From positions 1 to 64,000 of the forward strand of contig CAJNDS010002502.1 of assembly GCA_905221605.1 (NCBI GenBank): a DNA stretch of 64,000 bases. The letters run 5' to 3'. The notes beneath the pieces are model-generated. The model saw only the letters and a program-made list of their open reading frames with translations, was not told the origin of the DNA and did no database searches. The stretch's first letter is position 1. The number at the start of each line of letters is the position of its first letter. This document shows positions 25,021-36,811 of the stretch, in pieces. Both the position numbers and the translations under genes were made by a program. Source of the stretch: Symbiodinium natans. Taxonomy: Eukaryota; Sar; Dinophyceae; Suessiales; Symbiodiniaceae.

Positions 25021-27455
25021 TCAGGATTGAGGGTTTAGGGGTTTGAGAGTTTAGGGGTCGAAGGGTTTGGGGGTTCAAGGGTTTAAGGGTTTAGGGTTAA
25101 AGGGTTTGGGGGTTTCAGGGTTTAAGGGTTTAGGGTGTAGGGGTTTCAAGGTGTAAACAGTGTACGGCTTTAAGGGTTTAAGGGTGTATCAGGGTCTAAG
25201 GGTTTCGGGTTTAAGGGCTTAAGCTTTAGCTGGGATCTTGGTTGATGGGCCCTGCAAGCCCAGAACCGAACCCAAACCTTGCATCACAAAAAGCCCCCAA
25301 AACCAGGCAAATGTGGCCCTGGCCAGGAGACGAGAGGTTTAGTGGCTAAGGTCAAACACCCAAGAAAGGGGTTTAGGGTTTAGGGTTTGGAGTGACATGC
25401 CCACCCCAAGACCGCCCAACACAACTTGCAGCAAGCCAAACCGGATGGAGGCAGCCAAAGCCACTACCAGCCAACTTTCGAGCCCGGAACCCTGAGCCCT
25501 AAACCCTAAACCCTAGACCCTAAACCTTAAACCCTAAACCCTAAACCTACACAAGCAACAACTGGTAATGAAATCTTGTTTAAAGTTGCAGCTTGGGGTA
25601 TGGAGCATCCTCAGCCCCGACGCTAAACCCTAAACCCTAAACCCTAAACCCTAAACCCTCAACCCTCAACCCTCAACCCTAAACCCGAAACCCTGCCTGC
25701 GCCAATTCGCGAGACTCGCGGAGCAGCTCCTCGACCTCACTGGATGACTTTCCAGCAACTTGGGGCGTCTTGGAGGATATAGGCTCAGGGTTTAGGGTTT
25801 AGGGTTTAGGGTTTAGGGTTTAGGGTTTAGGGTTTAGGGCTTAGGGCTTAGGGCACAGGGTTTGGGGTTTAGGGCTTAGGGTTTAGGGCTTAGGGAGGCT
25901 AGGCCCCCCCTATAGTAATAGCCTATAGTTCTTCACTCGGGATTTTGTAGGGTTTCGGGGTAGGAAGCCCCCCCCCCCCCCTTCTCACCTCGTGCCGCTG
26001 CGCGAAGAGACCCCCCAAGGAGGTGAAGGCTGCCAAGGCATCCTTTGGTTTAGGGTTTAGGGTTTAGGGTTTTGGGTTTTGGGGTTTAGGATTTAGGATT
26101 TAGGGTTTAGGTTTTAGGGACCCTCAAGCCCTCGACCCTGAGTCTTCTTCAACATTATATACTGTACCTAAGAAGCCCCTTAGTAACTCGTAAACATCCC
26201 CTAACCCTCAACCTTGGGCTGGTTGTTCCCCCTGAAAGTCCGAAACTCAACTGTCCTGGGAAACCCTTCGGGTTGCAAGGCTGTAGGGTTTCTACAGCTT
26301 ATATGGCCTCTTGGAAGTCGAAGATATATAGTCGACGTACACCAGGGTTTAGAGGGAGCAGGGTCTTAGGGTTCAGGGTTTCGGGTTTAGGGACCCCAAG
26401 TAGGGTTCAGGGGCTATAGGGTCCAGGGCCGAGGGCTCTTCTAGGGGCTCGAGATTTTCAATGCCAAGGTCCTTTGAGCCGTTAAGGTGTAGGGTTTCGG
26501 GTTTAGGGTTGAGGGTTTAGGGATTCTAGGGTTTAGGGTTTAGAACGCGAAGCTTTGAGAAACCGGAAATCCAAAACAAACGAACCCCAAACCCCAAAAA
26601 ACCCCACTCCCCAAATTCCCAGAATAACCCTAAACCCTCACCCCTCCGACCACATCCACCGCCCCAAACCCGACCTCCAAAAAAAAACCCTACATAGCCG
26701 AATCTTGATGTCCTGCAGCTCCACCCCAGCTTTGGCAAAGGCCTGCCGATTGTGTGAACTTGGCCCGGATTGGTGGTGGAGATCTGGATCATGAAGAGGG
26801 GGACTGGAATGAACAAAACTTGGGGCCTTAACTAGAAAAGGGCTTTGGAGTGTGTATAGTAGAACGATATATATATATATATATACATACATATATAACG
26901 AATATAGGGGCCTTATTTAACTAGAACCGGGTTTTGGGGGTGTTTATAGCAGAACGATATATAGAATATAAGGCCTTATTTAACTAGAACAGGGTTTTGG
27001 GGTGTTACTCTCCAGTGTACTCATACAGGGGCCATCGGGGAATGCTATTGGCAATTACCCTAAACCCAAAACCCTAAAACGCTACACCCTAAAATAAGGA
27101 TCTTCGTAGAGCCCTTTGGTGCCGCGATTTGGTTGTTGTGGAGTCCATCCGCAGTCGCAATGTGGGCGGGTTTTGGATGAAGCCCGAAAGCCTAAAGGTT
27201 AGGGTTTAAGGTTTAGGTTTCAGGGCTTAAACCTTGATGACCAATTCCTGGAAAACGAAAATCCCCTCAACATCAACCGGATGCCGTATTCCTCAAAACC
27301 CCACATGCCCTAAACCCCATCCGAGTCCCGAAAAAACAACGAAAAGACTTCAGGGCTTGGGGTTCGAGATGTAGGATTCAGGGTTTAAAGTTCAGTTTTC
27401 GAACCCTAAACCCTAAACCCTCAACCCTCAACACTAAACCCTATAAACCCTAAGC
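25021..27455. other. Heptamer-rich host DNA, no exon supported
   Basis: Contains degenerate heptamers (25,020-25,220; 25,620-25,690 with CCCTCAA variants; 25,780-25,880; 26,050-26,120), a C-run hairpin remnant at 25,900-25,985, and a tandem duplication at 26,830-27,005 whose units share 'tagcagaacgatatat ... ccttatttaactagaac' and carry a TA microsatellite (26,868-26,885). A stretch at 26,690-26,800 is open on both strands but unassigned. Confidence 0.35.
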
Positions 27456-27534
27456 CCTTGGCCTCCTTTGTCGGCAGGTCTCCCGCAGAGACGCCCAGAA
27501 GCGACATGCGCTCCAGGGCTGCGCGGTGCTCGGC
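27456..27534 (-). CDS. Candidate internal exon
   Basis: Reads AEHRAALERMSLLGVSAGDL then PTKEAK. The acceptor is tttccaagag|G directly after CCCTAAACCCTAAAC; the donor looks like a GC site (AAGG|GCTTAGGG). Helical, GC-rich codons. Confidence 0.47.
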
Positions 27535-27543
27535 CTCTTGGAA

Positions 27544-27720
27544 AGGTTTAGGGTTTAGGGTTTAGGGTTTAGGGTTTAGGGTTTAGGGTTTAGGGTTTAG
27601 GGTTTAGGGTTTAGGGTTTAGGGTTTAGGGTTTAGGGTTTAGGGTTTAGGGTTTAGGGTTTAGGGTTTAGGGTTTAGGGTTTAGGTTTAGGGTTAGGGGT
27701 TAGGGGTTAGGGGTTAGGGG
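27544..27720 (+). repeat. Longest TTTAGGG array
   Basis: About twenty perfect TTTAGGG units, then a run of GGGGTTA variants at 27,695-27,722. As a plus-strand run it is the 3' part of an intron on the minus strand (CCCTAAA before the acceptor). Confidence 0.95.
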
Positions 27721-28259
27721 TTTGGGGTTTAGGGTTTCGGGTTTAGGGTTACAATCTTTGACCCCAAGCTGTCCAAAGCCCAGCAAGCCAGTAGCCCAAC
27801 AAAAGCCAACCCGAGACTCGAAAGTGGCATTCATATGTGGGATTCTAGCTTCAAAGAGTGTAAATGTCATTTTTACCGATGAGTGCTCGGTACCGACCCC
27901 TCCGAGACCCTGAACTCTAGACCCTTACCCCTAGACCCCGAACCCTGAACCCTAAACCCTAAACCCCAAACCCTAAACCCTAAACCCTAAACCATAAACC
28001 CTGAACCCTGAACCCTAATCCGGACTCAGAAGAATGACTCCAATGCCCCTGAGTTAGGGTAGCAAGCCTCAGGGCGTTTAGGGTTTACCGTAAACCCTCC
28101 CCCCGCCCTCGGCCCTCCAAAGGGAGGCTTCAAAGGAGGTTCTCTCTGCACCCTAAACCCTAAACCCTAAACCCTAAACCCTGAACCCTGAACCCTGAAC
28201 CCTAAACAGGGGTTTAGGGCTTTTGGGCTTTAGGGCACCACTCCCGCTCTCAACACACC

Positions 28260-28340
28260 CCTCCTTGGCGGTCTCGGTGCTGCAGCGCGCGGATGCGAGC
28301 CGTGCAGTTGTGGCCTCCACCACCGCGGCAGCTGCAGCAC
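28260..28340 (-). CDS. Candidate internal exon
   Basis: Reads AAAAAVVEATTARLASARCS then TETAKE between accag|G and G|GGTGTG. The plus strand is also open (LAVSVLQRADASRAVVASTT) with a CCTG|GTTAAG donor, so the strand is a judgement from neighbouring islands. Confidence 0.38.
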
Positions 28341-28854
28341 CTGGTTAAGGGTTTAGGGTTTAGGGTTTAGGGTTTAGGGTTTAGGGTTTAGGGTTTAGGG
28401 TTCAGGGTTTCGGGTTCAGGGTTCAGGGTTCAGGGCTTTGGGGGTTTGAGGGGTGGTTCTTTGTTCGGTTTTGCCTGTCCGGGTCTTTGTCGCGGGTCCT
28501 CTGCACTGATTCATGAGGTGTAGGTGTGGGACTTGAAATACAGGGTGTCGCTGCAGTGTATCATGGCATACACACAGACACAAGCTTGTAACGACTGAAG
28601 ATGTCACAAAAGTAGTAGTAGACAATACAGAAAACGACGAAGAACAATCATTACAAGAATGGCTACTGAACTTGCCGTTTGTCCTCCAGGTTGTAGTGGC
28701 CAGATACAAAGTGGCCGCTTCATGACACAGCGCAACCAGAATTGCCCTAAAACCCTGAACCCGAAACCCTAAACCCTAAAACCCAAAACCCTAAACCCTA
28801 AACCCCAAACCGACCCCAAACCTGGAGGATGTTCATAATGATTCGCTTACAGCT

Positions 28855-29007
28855 CTAAGGGTAGTTCCATGGTCCCTGAGTATGGGCCCTTAAAAGGGGA
28901 CCCCTTCTATACCCCTTATATACTCCATACAACCCCAAGGGCCCATACATCAGAACCCTTTAAAGGGAGGTAAAGGACCATATTAAGCACCCATGAAACT
29001 ACCCTAA
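28855..29007. repeat. Hairpin repeat, family 4, copy a
   Basis: About 150 bp. Ends taagggtagttccatggtcc and the complement near ggaccat...gaaactaccctaa; inner pair gtatgggccc / gggcccatac. Second copy at 36,812. Confidence 0.65.
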
Positions 29008-29234
29008 GCCCTAGGCCTAGACCCTAACCCCAAAACCCTAAAGGTGCATATACCCCACAGAAAGGGCCCATGGAACCGTCCAACTACCCTCAGAACAACT
29101 GCGTTGAGCCCCATGGGGCGGCCTATGTCCTGCAGCGTCTGCGCTTTGGCAGACTCCAAGTCCTAGGCGTTTGGGTTGAGGGCATCCTGGGTTTAAGGGC
29201 TGCAACCTCATCAAAAAAGAAGAATATGCAAACC

Positions 29235-29380
29235 TCTACTTGGAGGTTCATGGTACGTATTAACCATTTAGAACTGTACTTATAACCCACTATAAGCCCC
29301 TTAAGTGCCCTAATGTGGTTTTATTGTTTCTTGAGTACAGTTGCTATTGGGATAATATGTAACCTGAACCTCCAAGTATA
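29235..29380. repeat. Hairpin repeat, family 5, copy a
   Basis: Ends ctacttggaggttcatggta and complement gaacctccaagta; inner gaactgtacttataaccca / gagtacagttgctattggg. Copies at 47,742 (split) and 48,452. Confidence 0.65.
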
Positions 29381-29539
29381 GGCATGTTAAACATGCCCTC
29401 TACTTGGGGCTTCTGGCCCAAGTAGCGCTTTATGGTTCGAGCCCCGAGCCTGAAAAGACCAACCCCCCCCCTCTCCCGCAACACCCCACACCCCTAACCC
29501 CCCTAAACCCCAAAGCCCAAGCCCACAACCCCAAACCCC

Positions 29540-29800
29540 AGGCCCCCAGCCCTAAACCCTACAAACCCTACAAACTTTACATTCCCTGCAAACTACAAAC
29601 CCTACAAACCCTGCAACCCCTACAAACCCTACAAACCCTGCACCTAAACCCTAACCCTACAATCCCTACAAACCTTGCAAACCCTACAAACCCTACAAAC
29701 CCTGCAAACCCTACAGTCCCTACAAACCCTACAAACCCTACAAACCCTACACCCTACAAACCCTACAAACCCTACCAAACCCTCAAGCCTACAAACCTAA
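29540..29800 (-). repeat. CCCTACAAA tandem variants
   Basis: About twenty-five units of the 9-mer CCCTACAAA (some CCCTGCAAA), an expanded derivative of CCCTAAA. The long plus-strand frame across it (NPTNPTNP-type) is an artefact of the repeat. Confidence 0.8.
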
Positions 29801-29934
29801 ACCCTAAACCCTAAACCCTAAACCCTAAACCCTAAACCCTCAACCCCAAACCCTAAACCCTAAAACAATAAACCCTAACCCTAAACCCTAAACACTAAAC
29901 CCTAAACCCTAAACCCTAAACCCTCAAGCAAAGC

Positions 29935-29994
29935 CGAAGGAGGAGGCCTCCGCAGAGCCCTGGGCTGGCGCGAGGAGGCCCATGAACTCGGTGC
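29935..29994 (-). CDS. Candidate internal exon
   Basis: Reads TEFMGLLAPAQGSAEASSF between gcgaag|G and a likely GC donor (TTCG|GCTTTG). CCCTAAA lies to the left and TTTAGGG to the right. Confidence 0.42.
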
Positions 29995-30004
29995 CTTCGC
30001 CCCG

Positions 30005-30310
30005 GGGTTTAGGGTTTAGGGTTTAGGGTTTGCAGGGTTTAAGGTGTAGGGTTTAGGGTTTAGGGTTTAGGGTTTGCAGGGTGTAGGGTTTAGGGCTTAC
30101 GGTTTAGGGTTTGCAGGGTGTAGGGTTTAGGGTTTAGGGCTTAGGGTTTTAGATTTAGAGCTTGTAGGGTTTAGGGTTTGTAGGGTTTGTAGGGTTAGTA
30201 GGGTTAGTAGGGTTAGTAGGGTTAGTAGGGTTAGTAGGGTTTGTAGGGTTTGTAGGGTTTTGTAGGGTTTGTAGGGTTTGCAGAGTTTGTAGGGTTTAGG
30301 GTTTAGGGTT
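30005..30310 (+). repeat. Mixed TTTAGGG and GGGTTAGTA/GGGTTTGTA arrays
   Basis: Heptamers give way to five GGGTTAGTA 9-mers (about 30,188-30,238) and several GGGTTTGTA units, again showing local spread of one variant. Confidence 0.8.
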
Positions 30311-30768
30311 CTTAAATCGGATCCTCTTCAACAGTGCAGAATACACGCAGAGTATAACTTAGCCCTCGCCTGCTTCGCTTTCTGGGGTTTAGGGTCCTTA
30401 AACCCTAGAACACTAGAACCCTAGAACCCTAAACCCTGGTCCCAAACCCTAAACCCTAAACCCTAAACCCGACACACTAAACCCCAAACCCTAAACCCCT
30501 AAGCCCGAGACCCGAAACCCTAAACCCCTGGGCCCCAAACCCAAACCCCAAACCCTAAACCCCAAGCCTTAAACCCCAAACCCTAGAGCCCTTCAGGTTA
30601 CCCACCTGAAGGGCTTAGGGTTTAGGGTTTAGGTCTTAGGGTATAGGGTGTAGGGTGTAGGCTTTAGGCTTTAGGCTTTAGGCTTTTGGCTTTGGGCTTT
30701 AGGGCGTAGGCTTTAGGGTTTAGGGTTTAGGGTTTTTGGATCAAAGGGGTTTAGGGTTGAGGGTTTAC

Positions 30769-30821
30769 GAAGGCAAGTTGCAGGCCGCCGCTCGCCGTCC
30801 GGCGTCCTCCGTCGGTCGGAA
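30769..30821 (-). CDS. Candidate internal exon
   Basis: Reads FRPTEDAGRRAAACNLP between gcggtag|TTC and TTC|GTAAACCC, a canonical GT donor. The plus strand (AAARRPASSVGRNYRFGLWG) is open too, which lowers confidence. Confidence 0.33.
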
Positions 30822-30942
30822 CTACCGCTTTGGACTTTGGGGCTTGTTGGCTCTAAGAGGTCAAAGCGCGAGCCTTCCGAAACCTCCTAAACCCTAAATC
30901 CTAAACCCTGAACCCTAAACCCAAAGCCCTAAATCCTAAACC

Positions 30943-30989
30943 CTGCACTGGTGGCAGCATCCGCTTGGCTAAGTCGCGGCAGTCTGGGT
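30943..30989 (-). CDS. Candidate internal exon
   Basis: Reads DPDCRDLAKRMLPPVQ between catctcag and CAG|GGTTTAGG. The pattern resembles subdomain XI of protein kinases (CRDL..RML..), though this is too short to claim a kinase. Confidence 0.42.
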
Positions 30990-31267
30990 CTGAGATGGGT
31001 TTAGGGTTTAGGGTTTAGGGTTTAGGGTTTAGGTTTTAGGGTTTAGAGTTTAGGGTTTAGGGTTTAGGGTTTAGGGACATCACAAAGACCCGTGCTACCA
31101 ACTGTATAAGGCGCATGCCGGATACAGGTCTGGTGCCACCACGCAAGACTTGATGCCGGGGGTGCGGTTTAGTATGTAGGGCTGCTTGGTTTTTACTGAA
31201 ACCCTAAACCCTAAACCCTAAACCCTAAACCCTAAACCCTAAACCCTAAACCCTAAACCACCCCCGC

Positions 31268-31338
31268 CCTGCCAGCTCTGGCGTCTCCTCCGTAGCCTGC
31301 TGCGCTTCCCTGTGGGAGTCGGCGGCCGTCTTGGATAC
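31268..31338 (-). CDS. Candidate internal exon
   Basis: Reads VSKTAADSHREAQQATEETP then ELA; acceptor ataatcag|G. The 3' edge leads into GGCGGGGGTGG and then CCCTAAA in plus orientation. Helical and charged. Confidence 0.42.
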
Positions 31339-31345
31339 CTGATTA

Positions 31346-32168
31346 TGGGGTTCTTGAGGGAGGGTTTAGGGTTTAGGGTTTGGGGTTTGGGGTTTCGGGT
31401 TTCGGGTTTCGGGTTTGGGGTTTGGGGTTTAGGGTTTGGGTAATGATGATCGAGTTATCTAGGGAAACTAAGGGAAGCTTCGGGAGCCTGCAGGGAGTAG
31501 TGGGGAGCATCAGGGAACCTTGGTTGCACCCCCCCCCCCCTTAAGAAATCCATAAACTGAGCTCTCTGCTCGGTTCGGAGTTGAGGGTCTCTAGGGTCTG
31601 CAGGGTTTATAGGGTTTCTCACTTGCATGGTTTAAAGGGTTTATAGGGTTTTAGGCTTGTAGCAGGCTTACAATGTAGGGGTTTAGGTGGTTTAGGGTTG
31701 GGGCGTAGGGTTCCCAGAGCCCTGGGACCCTAGGCCCTGCATCCAATGACCTTTTGCAGTTTAGGTTTTAGGGTTTAGGGTTTGGGGTTTAGGGTTTAGG
31801 GTTTAGGGTAGTTTAGGGTTTAGGGTTTAGGGACAAAGTGGTAGAGGGTTTTGGAGTGTTCGGGTTTAGGGTTTAGGGCGGACGACCCCCCCAAAAGTAG
31901 AGGCAAGCTGCTTTCTCCTTGTCCATCCTCCACCCATCCACCTGGGCTCGAGGTTGAAGCGTCCTTTTGTTGTGCTTGTACTTGTCTGTTCTTGTCTTGT
32001 TTTTTTTCCGGACCCCAGACGCAGTCAGCCCTAAACCAGCCACGAGTCCTTAAAGCCTACCTCTCGCTTGCGAACTGACTCTGAACCCCAAACCCCAAAC
32101 CCCAAACCCTACCCCTTGAGTGGAATTGGGGCCCTGACTCCCTAAACCCTAAACCCTGAACCCAAAAC
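31346..32168. other. Heptamer-rich host DNA
   Basis: TTTAGGG arrays with blocks of GGTTTCG (31,394-31,415) and GGTTTGG variants. The segment 31,080-31,180 just to the left and 31,890-32,060 here are open but unassigned. No supported exon. Confidence 0.3.
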
Positions 32169-32233
32169 CCCGAAGGGCGGCGGCCTGGGACATGTGCGCC
32201 TTCTGCCGCGCAACCGCATCGTCATGGCGTCGA
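32169..32233 (-). CDS. Candidate internal exon
   Basis: Reads RRHDDAVARQKAHMSQAAAL with strongly GC-rich codons. Donor CGGG|GTTTTG and acceptor ggtgag. Likely part of a coiled-coil protein. Confidence 0.48.
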
Positions 32234-32679
32234 CTCACCTTTGTTCCAGGCTTAGGGTTTAGGGTTTAGGGTTTCAGGCTTTCAGGGTTTCAGGGTTTCA
32301 GGGTGTCAGGGTTTCAGGGTTTCAGGCAGGCATTTTTTGCGGCTTTAGGACTTTCGGGCTGTGGGGATTCTTTGGGGGATTTAGGGTTTTAGGGGTGATG
32401 GCTGCAGGGGCTTAGTCATTTTTTGGGGTTTCGGGTGTTTCGGCTTTGGGCACCTCGCTTGATGGCAGCAAGGACCGCAAAGAAAACATCGATGAGACAA
32501 ATAAACCCTGAGCCTCAAGACCCTTGTACATTTGCGTCCCCGCCCGTAATGCACTTATAAGTTATAACCTTAATACTTCTGCCGTTCCACACTTCTACAT
32601 TTCTATCTTTACACCCAAAATACCCCTGTACCCTTTCGCCCCAACCCCATGGGCGGCTGAGTTCTCCCGACACAGTGCT

Positions 32680-32787
32680 TGGTATTTTAGCAAGGGTACC
32701 CTTTTGAGGATTGATGTTTACTTTGTAAGGGAAGCTTGAACCAACAAAAAACAACAAAATGGATACCACTGGGCTACCAAAAATGCC
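32680..32787. repeat. Hairpin repeat, family 3, diverged copy
   Basis: ttggtattttag ... actgggctaccaaa frame a decayed palindrome containing tgtttactttgtaagggaagc and aaccaacaaaa, matching the inner parts of the copy at 24,886. Confidence 0.45.
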
Positions 32788-32925
32788 TCCTCCAGCTTAG
32801 ACTTCAACTCCTTCTTCTTCTCCTCTGGGTTTAGGGCTTTAGGGCTCTATTTGCTTTTGGAGCGTTGAGGAGCCTAGAGCCGAGGATTTGCATCTTTGTT
32901 TCGGGTTGGAGGCGTTGTCGTGGTA

Positions 32926-33009
32926 TATGGGTAGCTCTCGAGATTTGGGTCCCGGGTTGGGTCCTCAAAGGACCCCAAAAGGGACCCTGAATCTGGAGAA
33001 CTACCCACA
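32926..33009. repeat. Hairpin repeat, family 2, copy b
   Basis: atgggtagctctcgagattt and aatctggagaactaccca pair; the centre holds gtcctcaaaggaccccaaaagggacc. About 84 bp. Confidence 0.6.
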
Positions 33010-33716
33010 TGCGGGCCTTCGAACTTCTCAAGGGTTTAGCATTGGAGCTTAAACCTCAGACCCTCACTTGAAACTTAAGATGGGCTTCACTTTGGGTTTA
33101 GGGTCGAGGCATCGTTGGTTCGGGCTTGTTTACAAGTTTCGGGTTTAAGGTTTAGTGCGCAGAACGCTGTGTGAAGACTTGCCCACCCCAAGACCACCAA
33201 AACACTGCTCATAACGACCCTTCCTCAACATTCGCGCTTGGGACGGTCTGGGCCAGAGGACCCCTTAGCCTCCAGAAAGACGTTTAGGTTTAAGGTTAAA
33301 GGTTTAGGGTTTCAGGTTTTTGGGGTTTCCACAATGGCCTCTGGTCCCCGAAACAAACCAGGAGGTCGCAGACCCGAGCCAAGCTCAGAGTGGCGGGCAG
33401 TGCGGGCAGGTTCAGGGTTTTACGGGGTTTAGGGTCTGCATGGCCCCTACCGAGATGCCTTTAGGCATTAGTGCTTCCTCGGCGCCACAACCCCTAATCC
33501 CGCGAACCTTAAAACCCAAAACCCACCCCCAACCCCCAAACCCTTGACCTGACCTATCCTTAACCGTATACCCCCGGACCCCTAAATCCTTTCTCTCATC
33601 CCTAACCCCCTAACCCATAAACCTTTAAACTCCGAAATGCTGAACCCCGAAACCCCCAAACTGCAAACCCTAAACCCTGAACTGAACCCTAAAGCCTCAG
33701 ACCTTAACCCCTCAAC

Positions 33717-33769
33717 CCCAAAGAAGCGTCCTGGAGTTCGTTGACGGCACTCTCCAGCTGAACCGCTTC
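33717..33769 (-). CDS. Candidate internal exon
   Basis: Reads EAVQLESAVNELQDASLG, a clear heptad-patterned helix. Acceptor tatttccgag|G and donor GGG|GTTGAGG, a canonical GT from a variant heptamer. Confidence 0.5.
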
Positions 33770-34246
33770 CTCGGAAATAAACACCATACCTCTTAACCCC
33801 AAACCCTACCCGACCACGGTGCAGGGGGACTTCAGGGTGCAGGGGACGAAAGACCTGACCACTTTAGGGTTACGGGGTTTTAGGGTTTGGGGTTTAGGGT
33901 ATTATGGGCGTAGGTTTCTGGGGGGGTTTAGGCTCGAACCTCGGGCTTCATTTTCGGGCTCAAAGTCTCATCTGCATGTTTCTTCTAGTGCTTCTGTGTT
34001 TAGGGTTGCTTCCATGATCTACTTCTCGACTCCAGAACACAGGCCCTGGGTCAAAGGTCCCTGCTTTGGTCACTTGAAGGAATAAACGCCCAATCTAAGC
34101 ACCCTCCCGAACCTAATCCCAAATAATCTCCTTATTGCACATTATTGCTTGTTGCTTTTGAGGGGGCTCCCGAATTCAAGCCAGAGCGCCTAAAAGTCCT
34201 TAAAGCCTAAATCTTTCAAAACCCTAAACCCTACAGGGTATAGGGC

Positions 34247-34314
34247 CAGGCTTGTCCTCATCGCGCTCGCCCGACGTAGGGCTGGCAGCGAGCTGCCTCA
34301 GTCGCGTCGTTTTG
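34247..34314 (-). CDS. Candidate internal exon
   Basis: Reads SKTTRLRQLAASPTSGERDE then DKPG after acceptor cccttcag. The donor is not clear. A second open frame on the same strand (QQNDATEAARCQPYV) keeps the phase uncertain. Confidence 0.35.
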
Positions 34315-34610
34315 CTGAAGGGGTCTTAGAGCGTTTGGGAATAGGGTTGTGCTTAGAGCCTTAACCCTAAAACCATACACGAAATGTGCGTATACATATA
34401 TATATATATACAGATACATGACCTGCGCCGTACATCCTGCGGGTGAAAAAACCCCTCCCCCCCGCGCCCTCCCCCACCCCGCCCTCCCCCAACCCCCAAG
34501 CATGCAAGTATGCTCTGAAGTCCAGGTTTGAGGCCTAAGGGTTTGTAAGCTGAGGCTTAGGGTTTCTGTGAGCTTGAGGTTTAGAGGCTGGGGGGGGGGG
34601 GGAGGGAGGT

Positions 34611-34700
34611 TTTAGGGTTTAGGGTTTAGGGTTTAGGGTTTAGGGTTTAGGGTTTAGGGTTTAGGGTTTAGGGTTTAGGGTTTAGGGTTTAGGGTTTAGG
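34611..34700 (+). repeat. TTTAGGG array
   Basis: Twelve or thirteen perfect heptamers after a G-run at 34,591-34,602. Confidence 0.9.
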
Positions 34701-35194
34701 TATTTTAGGGCGTAGAGTAAGGTTGGAGGGCCCCAAGAGCTGAGGAAGCTCCAAGCTAAAGGGTTAAGAGTTTGGGGGGCGACTGCTTCAAACACTTATC
34801 AGTAGGGGGGAATGAGGTACCCCATATAATCCCTTATCTATCGGAGGATATGAGAAACCTATTTCCCTCATACCCACGAAGAACCAGTAGGTTATCTCAC
34901 AAAGGACCACAGATGGAAAGTAGATTCCTTTCAGACTAGGCTAGAGACTATCCACCCCTCTGAAGCTTCAAAAGGACGACGACTACTTCGTTCGAAAAAA
35001 CCTAAAGAGTGCAGATGCCTGAAGCCCTGTGCCCCAAACTTGGTTAGACCTCCTCAAAACTTTGAGCCCTAAAACCTGAAAAACACCCTAAGTTTTCGGG
35101 TTTAGGGGTTTAGGGGTTTTAGGGGTTTAAGGGTTTAAGGGTTTAAGGGTTTAGGGGGCTCCGGTCCTCAAGACGCCTTCGCCAGGACTTGGAC

Positions 35195-35241
35195 CTGTGC
35201 GGCCCAAGGTGCTCTTTCAAACTTGCTGCGGCCGCCACAGC
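35195..35241 (-). CDS. Candidate internal exon
   Basis: Reads AVAAAASLKEHLGPH between ctgcaag|G and CACAG|GTCCAAG. Reading may instead continue (SKSWRRRLED) to about 35,166. Confidence 0.42.
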
Positions 35242-35999
35242 CTTGCAGGGTTTAGGGTTAAGGGTTTAGGGTTTCGGGTTTAGGGTTTAGGGTTCAGGGT
35301 TCAGGTCTTGGGATTCGGGGTTTAGGGTTTAGGAACCGGGGCATGCCACTAGATTCCCCAAAACCCTAGCGGCCCTTGAGCAGACCCAAATGCCCAGCTG
35401 AAGTCCTAAACCCATTGCTGCCAGTAGCGAGGTACACGCAGCGAGTGTGCGCGCTATGGTGCCTGTTCCAGGCTAGTTTGCAACATCTGCATGCTCAGAC
35501 ATTAGGTCTTTTGACTTCTGCGATGGGGTGAGTTTAGAGTAAGGTCCTGCTGCTTCAGCTGAGCTGTCCGCCGTGAATGTTCGAGGCATTACTCGAAACG
35601 TACCCTAGTAGGTGGGACAGCCTTGACGGCACTGGCACTTCTCAACTCGCACCGGGGCCATCTATGTGGAGGCCCTGCCGGCGCACATTCGCTGGAAGAG
35701 CGTGGGCAAGAAGGCCGCCATTCCGATGAGTGGACCCCTCAGGGGACCCTGGCGACAAACTCAGTGTGCTGGGTTGTGCAAATACACTGTAGGCTCTCTG
35801 TCAACTCATGCTCGAGTATAAACAACACCAAACCCAGCGCAGTGCGAGAGACAGAGAGAAAGCCGCAAATGACACGGCCGTGCTACTATTATTCGAGAGA
35901 AGCAAGATGTTGCAGGTGGCTGCTGCATCTGCCGCATCTGTCTTCTGCTGGACAGAACAGAGCAAAGCGGAAATACTTCTTTCGGGAGGTTCCTCAAGC

Positions 36000-36136
36000 T
36001 TACTCATCCTGCGCTTGCAAGTTTCCGAAGTCAAAGAGAGCTGCAGGATCAACGCCAATGTCTTCCAAGTCTTTGTTGAGCTCAATGACGACTGCCTTAG
36101 GGGGGAAGAAGGAGGCAAGGCCTCGATTTGGGGATG
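36000..36136 (-). CDS. Candidate terminal exon
   Basis: Reads PNRGLASFFPPKAVVIELNK then DLEDIGVDPAALFDFGNLQA to a TAA stop. Acceptor cccctaag. The sequence is clearly protein-like. Upstream (36,290-36,500, same strand) are two overlapping open frames, one with a Cys/His-rich start (KKCCDYGHCRCSHDW), that may hold the preceding exon; the join could not be resolved. Confidence 0.5.
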
Positions 36137-36510
36137 CTTAGGGGAAGGACCTTAACAAGCAAAAACCTGTTTTTGCAGGTTCTTATGATACCAAAAGCAA
36201 GAGGGTGCTCAGGGAACCGACAAAACGTAGCTGGCATTGAGTCGACTACCTTGAATCGCCTGGCAAAAAAAGAGCATTGGCGGTTGCTCAACTTTTGCAT
36301 GCCAAGAACCAGCATGTCAACGTGCACAGGATATCTACAAACTGATCCCGTTGCACTTTGCGTCTCCAACAACTCAGCTCCAGGCATTCCGCAAACGTTG
36401 TTTGAACTTCTTCTCCTGAAAGAACCTCAACTGACTTCTTCCAATCGTGCGAACATCGGCAGTGCCCGTAATCACAGCACTTCTTGGCTAGGAGATACTG
36501 ACATACAAAC

Positions 36511-36598
36511 CCTAAACCCTAAACCCTAAACCCTAAACCCTAAACCCTAAACGCTAAGCCCTAAACCCTAAACCCTAAACCCTAAACCCTAAACCCTA
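36511..36598 (-). repeat. CCCTAAA array
   Basis: About twelve units with two variants, followed by a 50-bp spacer and then TTTAGGG units at 36,680-36,746. Confidence 0.9.
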
Positions 36599-36811
36599 CC
36601 GGATGTCGACTCTGGGAGCCAGGCACAAGGAGGAGCGCTCATCACACAGGTTTGGGGTTTAGGGTTTCGGATTTCGGGTTTAGGGTCTTAGGGTTTAGGG
36701 TTTAGGGTTTAGGGTTTAGGGTTTAGGGTTTAGGGTTTAGGGTTTACGAGTTTAGGTTCCCAGTCTCAATCAACCTAATTTTGAGTTCGTTGTTCGGCTT
36801 CCGGAGTTCTC

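Noticed and set aside
29404-29814. 136-codon Asn/Pro/Thr-rich frame
   Set aside because: Encoded by CCCTACAAA repeats, so low complexity by construction.
20428-34700. CRISPR array
   Set aside because: The regular short repeats are contiguous telomere-type heptamers without unique spacers, in a eukaryotic context.
35623-36155. Two long plus-strand frames (172 and 115 codons)
   Set aside because: They lie opposite a minus-strand exon with much more protein-like sequence (36000-36136) and have no recognisable features.
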